Assembly: GCF_013449685.1 (NCBI RefSeq)
Contig: NZ_JACDSF010000003.1
Coordinates: 32,474 to 96,473, forward strand
Length of the DNA stretch: 64,000 nucleotides
Direction: 5' to 3'
DNA from: Pectobacterium brasiliense
GTDB taxonomy: Bacteria; Pseudomonadota; Gammaproteobacteria; Enterobacterales; Enterobacteriaceae
Shown here: in pieces, positions 34,425-42,933 of the stretch
Layout of the letters: every line of letters begins with the position of its first letter
How positions within the stretch are numbered: position 1 is the first letter of the stretch
The notes under the pieces: model-generated
Seen by the model: the letters and a program-made list of their open reading frames with translations, nothing else
Databases searched by the model: none
Told to the model about the DNA's origin: nothing
Program-made: the position numbers and the translations under genes

Positions 34425-35246
34425 TTAGCGGCGAACTTCCCGTAAATCAAAGCTAATGGGGATGGTGATGGTGAGCTGCGCATTATCCCCTATCACCTCT
34501 GCTGGCGGAGCCGGAAGCGGCTGAGCACGCTGCGGTAAAGTGACAGATTCCTTATCGAGCGGCACCACACCGCTGCTGCTGGCTAACGAGACGTCCAGCA
34601 CACTCCCCGTCCGATCCAACGTCACGCGAATCTGGGCGACGCCCTGTAATCGCTGCCGCACCGCCTGTGCCGGATAACGTTTATAGCGGCTCAGGTGTGC
34701 CAGCAGTTGGCTGCTCCAGTCCGCCACCCCTTTGCGCATCTGCGCGGCATCGCTGTTATACGGCGCAGCGACTTGCTGGCTGCTGCCAGGCAGCGGCGCG
34801 CTGGTGACGGGCGCGGGCGGTTTTTCCGATGGCGCAATCTCTTCCTGTGGCGTGGTCTCCTGCACCGGTTTTTCCATTTTTTTCTGCACTTTTTTCTGCG
34901 GCTGCGGCTTTTCCTTTTGTGCCGCCGCCATCACCGGCTTCGGCGCGGGCGCAAGCAGAGGCACCTCCTGCGTCATTTTTTCCGGCTGAGTCGCCGCTTC
35001 TTGCGGCGTGGACAGCGTCTGCTGCGGGCCGACAGGCGCATCCTGAGGGCTGGGAGTCGATTGCACGCTATCCGCCACCATCAACATCATGGCGGGCGGC
35101 GGCGCTTCAATGGAGGAATCAAGCGCATGGTAGCTAATCCAGACAATCAGCCCCGCGTGTAACGCCAATGCCAGCAGCCAGCCGCTCCCCCAACGAACCG
35201 TCGTGGCGGGCTGAATCGTATTGTATTGCAGCGTCTGTGCAGCCAT
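34425..35246 (-). CDS. TonB/HasB-like energy-transducing protein
   Basis: A TonB-family protein that would pass proton-motive energy from ExbB/ExbD to outer-membrane receptors. It has an N-terminal membrane anchor (LLALALHAGLIVWISYHAL, about residues 24-42), a long Pro/Lys/Gln-rich spacer (about 60-170, e.g. EKPQPQKKVQKKMEKPV), and a C-terminal TonB domain beginning near WSSQLLAHLSRYKRYPAQAVRQR with the conserved YP and QGVAQIRVTLDRTG. Length 273. No exbBD is near. It is the last gene after the receptor-fecI-fecR set, so it probably energises that receptor specifically, as HasB does. Confidence 0.87.
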   Translation of the reverse strand: MAAQTLQYNTIQPATTVRWGSGWLLALALHAGLIVWISYHALDSSIEAPPPAMMLMVADSVQSTPSPQDAPVGPQQTLSTPQEAATQPEKMTQEVPLLAPAPKPVMAAAQKEKPQPQKKVQKKMEKPVQETTPQEEIAPSEKPPAPVTSAPLPGSSQQVAAPYNSDAAQMRKGVADWSSQLLAHLSRYKRYPAQAVRQRLQGVAQIRVTLDRTGSVLDVSLASSSGVVPLDKESVTLPQRAQPLPAPPAEVIGDNAQLTITIPISFDLREVRR

Positions 35247-35447
35247 TAGCCTACTGCCCCTCGCCGTGGAGACAGGGGCTGCACTCTCAATGAATGGGGC
35301 TCTGAGGAGGTCATCATGCGTTCTTCATCACATCGTTAGGTATAAAACGGACAGCAGATAATAGTAGGTCGTTCAGCTACGGGGATCGGGCAGAAAAAAA
35401 GTGAAAACAGCATAAAAAGTAATGTTATTACGTTTTAGCAGGATATT

Positions 35448-36437
35448 TTATCGCTCAGCAATCTGAACCCAGTAGCGAGAGAAATAACGCACCTGTACAG
35501 GAAGCGCCTCCACCAGCGCCGCTAAAATATTATCGGTATCAGACAACGGGAAGACGCCGGAAAATCGCAGGCTCTCCACCTCTGGCTGGCAACGAATGAT
35601 ACCGCTGCGATAGCGGCTCAGTTCATCAACAAAATCCACCAGACGCTGATTATCCGCCAGCAGTTGTCCTTTCACCCAAGAAGGCTCTGCCTTCGCCGCC
35701 GCTATCTGGCCACAGCGCTGCGTGGTGAACGTCGCCGTCTGTCCGCTTTTCACCACCTGTATATCCTGGCCGTTCTGCTGCGGATGAAGCCTTACCGCAC
35801 CGTCATACACAGCTACCTGCGTGTGTTCATCCTGCACCCGAAGGCTGAAACGCGTCCCCAGCGCCTGCACTTTTCCCTGTGCCGTCGTCACAATGAAAGG
35901 ACGCGGATACAACGCGACCTTCTCCGCCTGACCGGTTTCGATCATGACTTCACCGCGAATCAGCGTGAGCTGGCGTAGATCGTCACCGTAGGCCACATTC
36001 AGCGCCGTCTGCGTATTCAGCAGCAGCGTCGTACCATCGTCCAATACCGCATGGCGCTGTTCACCGACCTGCGTCTGGTAATCCGCCGTCAACGACTGCC
36101 AGAGGTCGGTGCGCGATCCCGCCACGCCAGCGCCGCCGGTCAGACAGAGAATCGCCAGCGCTTTGAGTACGTTGCGACGCTGCATACCGTTAAACGTCGA
36201 CAGACTTTGGTGTGCTGCCCGTGCGTTAAGCTGGCCCAGATTGGCACACACGGATTCGATATGCTGCCACGCCTGTTCGTTATCCGGCGAGGCTTCCCGC
36301 CAACGCTGCCACTCGCGGCGATCCTGTTCCGTGACGCTGTCGGACATCAGCTGAGTCAGCCACGCCACCGCTTCACGCGCGCTGTCCGGCTGAATCGGCT
36401 GACCCTGTCGGTCACGATAAAAAGTGCGATCGTTCAT
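35448..36437 (-). CDS. FecR-family anti-sigma/signal transducer
   Basis: A FecR-like inner-membrane regulator that relays receptor occupancy to the cognate sigma factor. N-terminal cytoplasmic DUF4880-type domain (about residues 15-60: AREAVAWLTQLMSDSVTEQDRREWQRWREASPDNEQAW), a single hydrophobic helix (VLKALAILCLTGGAGVAG, about 90-105), then the FecR periplasmic domain (QVGEQRHAVLDDGTTLLLNTQTAL...) and a C-terminal STN-like interaction part. Start: ATG at 36437, whose first bases overlap the fecI stop (ATGA), gives 329 residues; the frame is open a little upstream. Confidence 0.9.
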   Translation of the reverse strand: MNDRTFYRDRQGQPIQPDSAREAVAWLTQLMSDSVTEQDRREWQRWREASPDNEQAWQHIESVCANLGQLNARAAHQSLSTFNGMQRRNVLKALAILCLTGGAGVAGSRTDLWQSLTADYQTQVGEQRHAVLDDGTTLLLNTQTALNVAYGDDLRQLTLIRGEVMIETGQAEKVALYPRPFIVTTAQGKVQALGTRFSLRVQDEHTQVAVYDGAVRLHPQQNGQDIQVVKSGQTATFTTQRCGQIAAAKAEPSWVKGQLLADNQRLVDFVDELSRYRSGIIRCQPEVESLRFSGVFPLSDTDNILAALVEALPVQVRYFSRYWVQIAER

Positions 36438-36946
36438 AGTGGCAGCGCAAAGAAACACTGGAGGTTGGCGCGTTGCAGATACTGTTTCACCGAACTGCTG
36501 GAAACCCGCAAGCGTTCGGCGATATCGCTGTAGCGCATACCGTGGAGGTGCGCCAGCAGGAACGCTTCCCTGACCGGCGCTGGCAGGCCGTCCAATGCAG
36601 CATCAAGCTGTTCAAGAATTTCGAGGGTAAGCAGACGCGTTTCTGGAGAGGGCATACAGGCATCCGGCTGCGTGCTCAACACATCCAGATAGGCATCTTC
36701 AATCTTTTTACGGCGGTAATGGTTGGCGACCAAACGGCGAGCCACGGTAGCCAGAAACGGGCGCGGCTGGCGAATCGTGAGCAGTTCTGGGTTCATCAGC
36801 ACGCTCAGGAACGTGTCCTGTGCCAGATCTTCCGCATGCTGAGCGCAGTCCAGTTTATGGCGCAGCCAGTTACACAACCAGCGGTGGTGATCGAAATAGA
36901 GCTGCTGGGCAAAGTCATTAACGCTGGCCGTCGCTTTCCTCACCAT
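36434..36946 (-). CDS. FecI-family ECF sigma factor
   Basis: An extracytoplasmic-function sigma factor of the iron-starvation (FecI/HasI) group. Region 2: QQLYFDHHRWLCNWLRHKLDCAQHAEDLAQDTFLSVL (about residues 14-50); region 4: ALDGLPAPVREAFLLAHLHGMRYSDIAERLRVSSSSVKQYLQ (about 115-155) with the -35-binding helix-turn-helix. Length 170. It is between the receptor gene and fecR, overlapping fecR by 4 bp. A Fur-type site at 36978-36996 suggests low-iron induction; the sigma factor would then activate the receptor gene when the receptor is occupied. Confidence 0.93.
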   Translation of the reverse strand: MVRKATASVNDFAQQLYFDHHRWLCNWLRHKLDCAQHAEDLAQDTFLSVLMNPELLTIRQPRPFLATVARRLVANHYRRKKIEDAYLDVLSTQPDACMPSPETRLLTLEILEQLDAALDGLPAPVREAFLLAHLHGMRYSDIAERLRVSSSSVKQYLQRANLQCFFALPL

Positions 36947-36977
36947 CGAACTTTACCCCAGAGCACTATTTAAACAT

Positions 36978-36996
36978 AAGAATGATAATCGTTCTT
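36978..36996. promoter_or_regulatory. Fur box of the fecI-fecR unit
   Basis: AAGAATGATAATCGTTCTT is a near-perfect palindromic 19-mer close to the Fur consensus, ending about 32 bp upstream of the fecI start. Confidence 0.75.
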
Positions 36997-37090
36997 ATTT
37001 ATGTTTTTTCCCTCTGACTGTCAAGTTCCGAAACGAAAATTATTCAAATTTGCTGAATTTACATTACGCCCATGCAACACCCCTCGCGAA

Positions 37091-37115
37091 CGGGGCGGCA
37101 AGGCTAGCCGCCCCG
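37091..37115 (-). terminator. Hairpin after the TonB-dependent receptor gene
   Basis: CGGGGCGGC (37091-37099) pairs perfectly with GCCGCCCCG (37107-37115) around a 7-nt loop, 10 bp after the receptor stop. No T run follows, so it may be only a partial terminator or an mRNA 3' end. Confidence 0.6.
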
Positions 37116-37125
37116 AGCATCGCAA

Positions 37126-39675
37126 TCAGAAACGCTGTAACACGCTGATTTTCACGTTACGTCCTACGCCGGACACCGATTCGCCCAGATACGGGTAGTA
37201 GTCGGTATTCAGCAGGTTATCAACCGTCACACGCGCTTCGAATCCTTTTATCGTCTGCGGCTGCCAACTGGCAAACAGACCATGCAGCACATATCCCTTC
37301 GTCTTCGGTAACGCCCAACCAGAAGCGAGCGGGTCGCCATCGGCAGGTGAACGATCCTGCTTGCGCACAAAATCCCCCGTCCAACCTACGGCCATATCCA
37401 GACTCGGGATTTTGGTACCCAGCGTGGCGTGTGCTGTCGTCGGTGGTATTTCGGCGATCCAGGTTTTATTGCCCCATGGGTTACGCGGCGATGCATCACG
37501 TTCTCCACGAATCGAGGAGAAGGACAGGCTGCCAAACAGCCAGCGGCTGTCGTAGAAGGATTCAATCTCAACCCCTTCAATGGTATAGCCCGGCAGGTTG
37601 CGGTAAACCGACAACGGCCCAGCGCAGGAAGAATTGCTGCCCGTCTGGGAAGATGCCGCGCAATAAACACCGGTGCGTTTGAAAATTTCGTTTTTGCCAC
37701 GGTTACGGAACAGCGTGGTGCGAATTTGCAGACTGTCTTCTTCCAGCACCAGGTGGTTGAAATCCAGAATCGCCCCTAGACGGATGCCTTTGATGCTTTC
37801 CACATCCAGATTACGGCTACTTCCCGGCACACCCGAGGTCGCTGACTGCACTTCATACTGTTCATCAATGACGGGCGCACGCCAGGTACGGCTGGCATCG
37901 GCAAACAGCGACAGATTGTCCGTCGCCTTCCACAACGCCCCAATACGTGGCGACCAGCCGGTATAGGTCACGCTGCTGTAATCATGTCCTGCGGACGGGC
38001 TACTGCTGTTATAACGCGGGGCAACGTTGGGCTGACCAGTGTTAGTCACATGGTCATAACGCACGCCCGGCGTGATCGTCACTCTGCCCAACGTCACCGC
38101 ATCTTGTAGATACAGGCTGCGGGTTTCCTGTTCGCCTGCCGGCATATAGTGAGGCTGGAAATAGCCATAGTTATACTCAACGCTATTCTTACCGGACGGA
38201 TAATAGATCAGCGTGTCGCGCTTATGCTGGTGCCAGCGCATACCCACCAGCAGCTTATGATCGAGCGGGCCAGTGGTGAACTGACTTTCGTTACTGACCT
38301 CCGCCAGTTGATCTTTATAGCTCACCCAGCTTTCATTCCCCAGCGTCCCCAGAAAACTGTCTTGTGACGCCGAATCAGGGCGTTTGTCATGCTGTTCGGT
38401 TTTTGAGGTGGCAAATGACGCCGTCAGATTCAGCCACGGCTTATCCTCCGGCGCGATATTCCATTTCAGCGAGTAGTTCTTATCCACCTGATCGCGATAA
38501 ACCAGCTTGCGCAGCCAGGCTTCTTCCCAACCGTAGAGATCAATGTCCCTTTGTGAAGGTGCAGTCATATCGTCACGCTTCGCAGCAAACGGCTGCCAGC
38601 CATCAGATTCGGAACGCATGGCCGAGAGCGTCAGTGTCTGTGAATCCGTCAGATAGATGTTGGTCTTCAGTAAATAGGACGCCATGTCGCTGGTCGAATA
38701 GACAAAACGCGTGCCATCAGGGCGTTCGATGTTGTCGCCATCGCGCTTGCTCATGTAGAGCAGGCCGTCAGCCATCCCGTCTTCCGTGCGGCCATACAGC
38801 GCGCCGCTGTAGATATTTTGCCGATCGTTGGTGTGATAGCTGTATTTCGTCATCCCACCGAAATTTTCTCCCGGCAGCAGCAGATCGCTAGCGTCTTTGG
38901 TATCAACGTGAATGGTACCGCCAAAGCCGCCGTTGCCGCTGCGAATGTCATGCGGGCCTTTATCGACGTCGATCCGCTTAATCAGCTCAGGCTCAATAAA
39001 TACCGAGCCCTGGCGGTATTTCTCAAAGCCTTTCGGCGCGCCGTCCAGCACGACTTTGACGTCTTCCATGTCGCCCATGCCCCAGATATTCAGGCTTTGC
39101 CCACCCGGACGGGGTGACCCCGCCATCGATACGCCGGGGAGTTTATCGAGCAGGCTGGCAATATTATCGGCCTGCACGCGGTCAACATCGGCCTGACGCA
39201 ACACCGAACGTCCGGCGGCGGCGCTGTCCGATGTGCCACCAACAACCGAAAGCGTCGGGATCATCAGGCTGCCGTCGCTTCCTTCGGCGGCAAGCGCGGA
39301 TTCCAGCCGATAGCCCGTGGCCGTCTGTACCGCACTCAGTCCCGTTCCCGCCAGCGCAGCCGCAAAAGCTTCCTGAACGGTGTAGCTTCCCTGAACGCTC
39401 CCGCTGGTTTTATTCTGTGTTTGATCGGGAGAAAACGTGAGAATGACATTGGCGCGGCTGGCAACGGCCTGCAACGTGGTTCCTAGTTGCCCAGCGGGGA
39501 TAGAAAACGTCACTGTCGGCGCCGCGACAGCTGTCGGCGTTTCCGCCGCCAGCGCCGAACTGACCGTTCCGGCACTCAAGATCAACACGCCGGACAGCGC
39601 CAAATGCACTGCCCGCGCCACCGTCAAGGCGGGTTTGTGCGCAATGCGCCCGCCCTTATGATTGTTTATCGCCAT
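37126..39675 (-). CDS. HasR-like TonB-dependent outer-membrane receptor with signalling domain
   Basis: An outer-membrane receptor for an iron source, probably heme. After a signal peptide (ARAVHLALSGVLILSAG...ALAAE), the mature N-terminus is an STN signalling domain (about residues 55-125: FSIPAGQLGTTLQAVASRAN), then a plug with DNIASLLDKLPGVSM and RPGGQSLNIWGMGDMEDVKV, and a 22-strand barrel ending in FLQRF-like VLQRF with a terminal Phe. The plug closely follows the HasR hemophore-receptor pattern as I recall it, and TWRAP replaces the FRAP motif. The ATG at 39675 (AGGGGA upstream) gives 849 residues; the frame is open to 39840. No hasA hemophore gene lies nearby. Confidence 0.88.
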   Translation of the reverse strand: MAINNHKGGRIAHKPALTVARAVHLALSGVLILSAGTVSSALAAETPTAVAAPTVTFSIPAGQLGTTLQAVASRANVILTFSPDQTQNKTSGSVQGSYTVQEAFAAALAGTGLSAVQTATGYRLESALAAEGSDGSLMIPTLSVVGGTSDSAAAGRSVLRQADVDRVQADNIASLLDKLPGVSMAGSPRPGGQSLNIWGMGDMEDVKVVLDGAPKGFEKYRQGSVFIEPELIKRIDVDKGPHDIRSGNGGFGGTIHVDTKDASDLLLPGENFGGMTKYSYHTNDRQNIYSGALYGRTEDGMADGLLYMSKRDGDNIERPDGTRFVYSTSDMASYLLKTNIYLTDSQTLTLSAMRSESDGWQPFAAKRDDMTAPSQRDIDLYGWEEAWLRKLVYRDQVDKNYSLKWNIAPEDKPWLNLTASFATSKTEQHDKRPDSASQDSFLGTLGNESWVSYKDQLAEVSNESQFTTGPLDHKLLVGMRWHQHKRDTLIYYPSGKNSVEYNYGYFQPHYMPAGEQETRSLYLQDAVTLGRVTITPGVRYDHVTNTGQPNVAPRYNSSSPSAGHDYSSVTYTGWSPRIGALWKATDNLSLFADASRTWRAPVIDEQYEVQSATSGVPGSSRNLDVESIKGIRLGAILDFNHLVLEEDSLQIRTTLFRNRGKNEIFKRTGVYCAASSQTGSNSSCAGPLSVYRNLPGYTIEGVEIESFYDSRWLFGSLSFSSIRGERDASPRNPWGNKTWIAEIPPTTAHATLGTKIPSLDMAVGWTGDFVRKQDRSPADGDPLASGWALPKTKGYVLHGLFASWQPQTIKGFEARVTVDNLLNTDYYPYLGESVSGVGRNVKISVLQRF

Positions 39676-39996
39676 TGTCATTCCCCTGAAGTATTGAAAA
39701 AAAAGACACACCAGGTAGGTCACGCGAAAAACCAAATCGGGCAGGGAAAGTGCAAAAAATTTCAGGAAAACGTATTCAACACGGCATTCGCCGCCGTGTT
39801 CAGGTAACAAACGGGGCTTATCCAAGGCCACAAAACGCACCTTTGGTCACGAGCGATAATCCCTCTGCCATTGATTTTCACGGCGCTTGACCTCATCTTA
39901 GTAATTAATCCGCAGTAGATATCCGCCTTGCCGGCCTTTATTCAACAGATTCCACTTACCGGCAACGAGATCACCCACAATTATCAGGACGGCACC

Positions 39997-42039
39997 ATGA
40001 CGAATCCATTACTGACCTCATTTACCCTGCCCCCGTTCTCCAGTATCAAAACGGAAGATATTGTCCCAGCGGTGAAGTCCGCACTGGATGAATGCCGCGA
40101 GACGGTAGAGCGTGTGGTGGCGCAAGCGGGGCCATTTACATGGGATAATCTGTGCCAGCCGCTGGCAGACAGCGACGATCGTCTTGGCCGCATCTTCTCC
40201 CCTATCAGCCACCTGAACGCGGTGAAGAACAGCCCGGAGCTGCGTGCGGTTTATGAAGAATGTCTGCCGCTGCTGTCCGAACACAGTACCTGGGTCGGCC
40301 AGCATGCCGGACTCTATCAGGCCTATCGCAGCCTGCGCGACGGCGAGCACTACACCGCACTGAGCGTGGCGCAGAAGAAATCCGTTGATAACGCGCTGCG
40401 CGATTTTGAACTGTCTGGTATCGGTCTGTCGCCGGAAAAACAGAAACGCTATGGTGAAATTTCCGCTCGCCTGTCCGAACTTGGCTCGCAGTACAGCAAC
40501 AACGTACTGGATGCTACGATGGGCTGGAGCAAGCTGATCACCGACGTCGCCGAGCTGGATGGCATGCCGGAAAGCGCGCTGGCAGCGGCCAAAGCGCAGG
40601 CTGAAGCCAAAGAACAAGACGGCTGGCTGCTGACACTGGATATCCCAAGCTACCTGCCGGTGATGACCTACTGCACCAATCAGGCACTGCGCGAAGAGAT
40701 GTACCGTGCCTACGGCACGCGCGCCTCCGATCAGGGGCCGAACGCAGGCAAGTGGGACAACAGTGAGGTGATGGCAGAAGAGCTGGCACTGCGTCACGAA
40801 CTGGCACAGCTACTGGGCTTCGACAGCTATGCGCACAAATCGCTGGCGACCAAAATGGCGGAAAACCCGCAGCAGGTACTCGATTTCCTGACCGATCTGG
40901 CGAAACGCGCCCGTCCACAGGCGGAAGAAGAACTCGCGCAGTTGCGTGCCTTCGCCAAAGAACACTACGGCGTAGAGGAATTGCAGGCCTGGGATATCAC
41001 CTACTACAGCGAACAGCAGAAGCAGCATCGATATTCCATCAGCGACGAGCAGCTTCGTCCGTACTTCCCAGAAGAACGCGCGGTGAACGGCCTGTTCGAA
41101 GTGGTTAAACGCATCTACGGCATCACCGCCAAAGAGCGTAAAGACGTCGATGTCTGGCACCCAGACGTTCGCTTCTTCGATCTGTTCGATGAAAGCGGCG
41201 AACTGCGCGGCAGCTTCTACCTCGATTTATACGCCCGTGAACATAAGCGCGGCGGAGCCTGGATGGATGATTGCGCGGGTAAACTGCGTAAAGGCAACGG
41301 CGAACTGCAAAAACCGGTCGCCTATCTGGTCTGTAACTTCAACCGCCCGGTCAACGGCAAACCCGCGCTGTTTACTCACGACGAAGTCACCACGCTGTTC
41401 CACGAATTTGGTCACGGCCTGCACCACATGTTGACCCAGATCGATACCGCCGGTGTGGCGGGCATCAACGGCGTACCGTGGGATGCGGTCGAGCTGCCAA
41501 GTCAATTTATGGAAAACTGGTGCTGGGAACCGGAAGCGCTGGCCTTTATCTCCGGTCACCACGAAACCGGTGAACCGCTGCCGCAGGAACTGCTGGAGAA
41601 GATGCTGGCGGCGAAGAACTATCAGGCTGCACTGTTCATTCTGCGCCAGTTGGAATTCGGCCTGTTCGATTTCCGTCTGCATGCCGAGTTTGATCCTACG
41701 AAAGGCGCACAGATTCTGCCGACGCTGGCCGAAATCAAAGCGCAGGTGGCGGTGGTGCCAAGCCCAAGCTGGGGCCGCTTCCCGCACGCGTTCAGTCACA
41801 TCTTCGCGGGCGGCTATGCCGCTGGCTATTACAGCTATCTGTGGGCCGACGTGCTGGCAGCGGATGCCTATTCCCGCTTTGAGGAAGAAGGGATCTTCAA
41901 CCGTGAAACCGGCCAGTCTTTCCTGGATAACATCTTGACCCGCGGCGGTTCCGAAGAGCCGATGGAGCTGTTCAAACGCTTCCGTGGCCGTGAACCGCAG
42001 TTAGACGCCATGCTCGCGCATTACGGCATCAAAGGATGA
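39997..42039 (+). CDS. prlC: Oligopeptidase A
   Basis: A cytoplasmic zinc metallopeptidase (M3 family) that degrades small peptides, including cleaved signal peptides. [23 protein letters not shown] is the family start; the zinc site is [14 protein letters not shown] (HExxH at about residues 469-473) with the downstream Glu in [14 protein letters not shown]. The ATG at 39997 gives 680 residues, equal to E. coli PrlC; the frame reaches back to 39928 by chance. rsmJ overlaps its end by 4 bp, as in the E. coli prlC-rsmJ pair. Confidence 0.97.
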   Translation: MTNPLLTSFTLPPFSSIKTEDIVPAVKSALDECRETVERVVAQAGPFTWDNLCQPLADSDDRLGRIFSPISHLNAVKNSPELRAVYEECLPLLSEHSTWVGQHAGLYQAYRSLRDGEHYTALSVAQKKSVDNALRDFELSGIGLSPEKQKRYGEISARLSELGSQYSNNVLDATMGWSKLITDVAELDGMPESALAAAKAQAEAKEQDGWLLTLDIPSYLPVMTYCTNQALREEMYRAYGTRASDQGPNAGKWDNSEVMAEELALRHELAQLLGFDSYAHKSLATKMAENPQQVLDFLTDLAKRARPQAEEELAQLRAFAKEHYGVEELQAWDITYYSEQQKQHRYSISDEQLRPYFPEERAVNGLFEVVKRIYGITAKERKDVDVWHPDVRFFDLFDESGELRGSFYLDLYAREHKRGGAWMDDCAGKLRKGNGELQKPVAYLVCNFNRPVNGKPALFTHDEVTTLFHEFGHGLHHMLTQIDTAGVAGINGVPWDAVELPSQFMENWCWEPEALAFISGHHETGEPLPQELLEKMLAAKNYQAALFILRQLEFGLFDFRLHAEFDPTKGAQILPTLAEIKAQVAVVPSPSWGRFPHAFSHIFAGGYAAGYYSYLWADVLAADAYSRFEEEGIFNRETGQSFLDNILTRGGSEEPMELFKRFRGREPQLDAMLAHYGIKG

Positions 42040-42782
42040 GCATCTGCTTAATCGCAGAGGAAGGCGCCGATAGTGGCGCCTTATCTTCTCTGGCCGCACG
42101 CTGGGGGCTGGTTTCCGATCCCGATGCGGTCATGGCGCTGGTGCTAACAGCCCAACGTCTGGAACTGCGTAAGCAGGACGAACCGAAGCTCGGTGCTATT
42201 TTCGTGGATTTCGTTGGTGGGGCGATGGCGCACCGTCGCCGCTTTGGCGGCGGACGCGGCGAGGCTGTAGCCAAAGCCGTCGGTATCAAAAAAGATTACC
42301 TGCCGGATGTCGTGGATGCGACGGCCGGGCTGGGGCGCGATGCCTTCGTGCTGGCCGCATTAGGCTGCCACGTACGCATGGTGGAGCGCAATCCGGTGGT
42401 TGCGGCGCTGCTGGATGACGGGTTACAGCGTGGCTATCAGGACGCAGAAATTGGCCCGTGGCTACAAGAACGGCTCACCCTGCTGCACGCATCGAGCATG
42501 ACCGCGCTACGCGATATCACACCGCCACCGGATGTGGTTTATCTCGATCCGATGTTCCCACATAAACAAAAGAGCGCGCTGGTGAAGAAAGAGATGCGGG
42601 TATTTCAGTCGCTGGTGGGTGCGGATGACGATGCCGATGCGCTGCTGGACCCTGCCCGCGCGCTGGCGAAAAAACGCGTTGTGGTGAAACGGCCAGACTA
42701 TGCGCCGCCGCTGGCTGGCGTACCGGCACAGTCCATGCTGGAAACCAAAAGCCACCGCTTCGATTTCTATCTTCCCGCCTGA
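42036..42782 (+). CDS. rsmJ: 16S rRNA (guanine1516-N2)-methyltransferase
   Basis: RsmJ methylates G1516 of 16S rRNA with S-adenosylmethionine. SAM-binding segment [19 protein letters not shown] (about residues 88-106), [15 protein letters not shown] next, and catalytic [25 protein letters not shown]. Length 248, near the E. coli enzyme (250). The ATG overlaps the prlC stop, so it is translationally coupled. Confidence 0.95.
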   Translation: MSICLIAEEGADSGALSSLAARWGLVSDPDAVMALVLTAQRLELRKQDEPKLGAIFVDFVGGAMAHRRRFGGGRGEAVAKAVGIKKDYLPDVVDATAGLGRDAFVLAALGCHVRMVERNPVVAALLDDGLQRGYQDAEIGPWLQERLTLLHASSMTALRDITPPPDVVYLDPMFPHKQKSALVKKEMRVFQSLVGADDDADALLDPARALAKKRVVVKRPDYAPPLAGVPAQSMLETKSHRFDFYLPA

Positions 42783-42790
42783 ACAATCTC

Positions 42791-42819
42791 GTCGCCGCGA
42801 CGCTAAGCGTATCGGCGAC
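42791..42819 (+). terminator. Hairpin after rsmJ
   Basis: GTCGCCG (42791-42797) pairs with CGGCGAC (42813-42819), with a second perfect palindrome ACGCT-A-AGCGT (42800-42810) in the loop; TAAAAAC follows. It lies 8 bp after the rsmJ stop. The double-palindrome form is unusual for a terminator. Confidence 0.55.
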
Positions 42820-42933
42820 TAAAAACTTAGCCTGCTTCGCATTTCCTACGCTGCTTTTGCAAAGTCTGTGGCACTAATGAGAAGCAAATCGCATAATTCC
42901 GCGCATCACCTTTTATGACACTAAGATGACATA

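Noticed and set aside
34238-34483. 81-codon minus-strand frame covering part of the hscC relic
   Set aside because: It is in another frame from the hscC reading, ends at the shifted stop, and resembles no protein.
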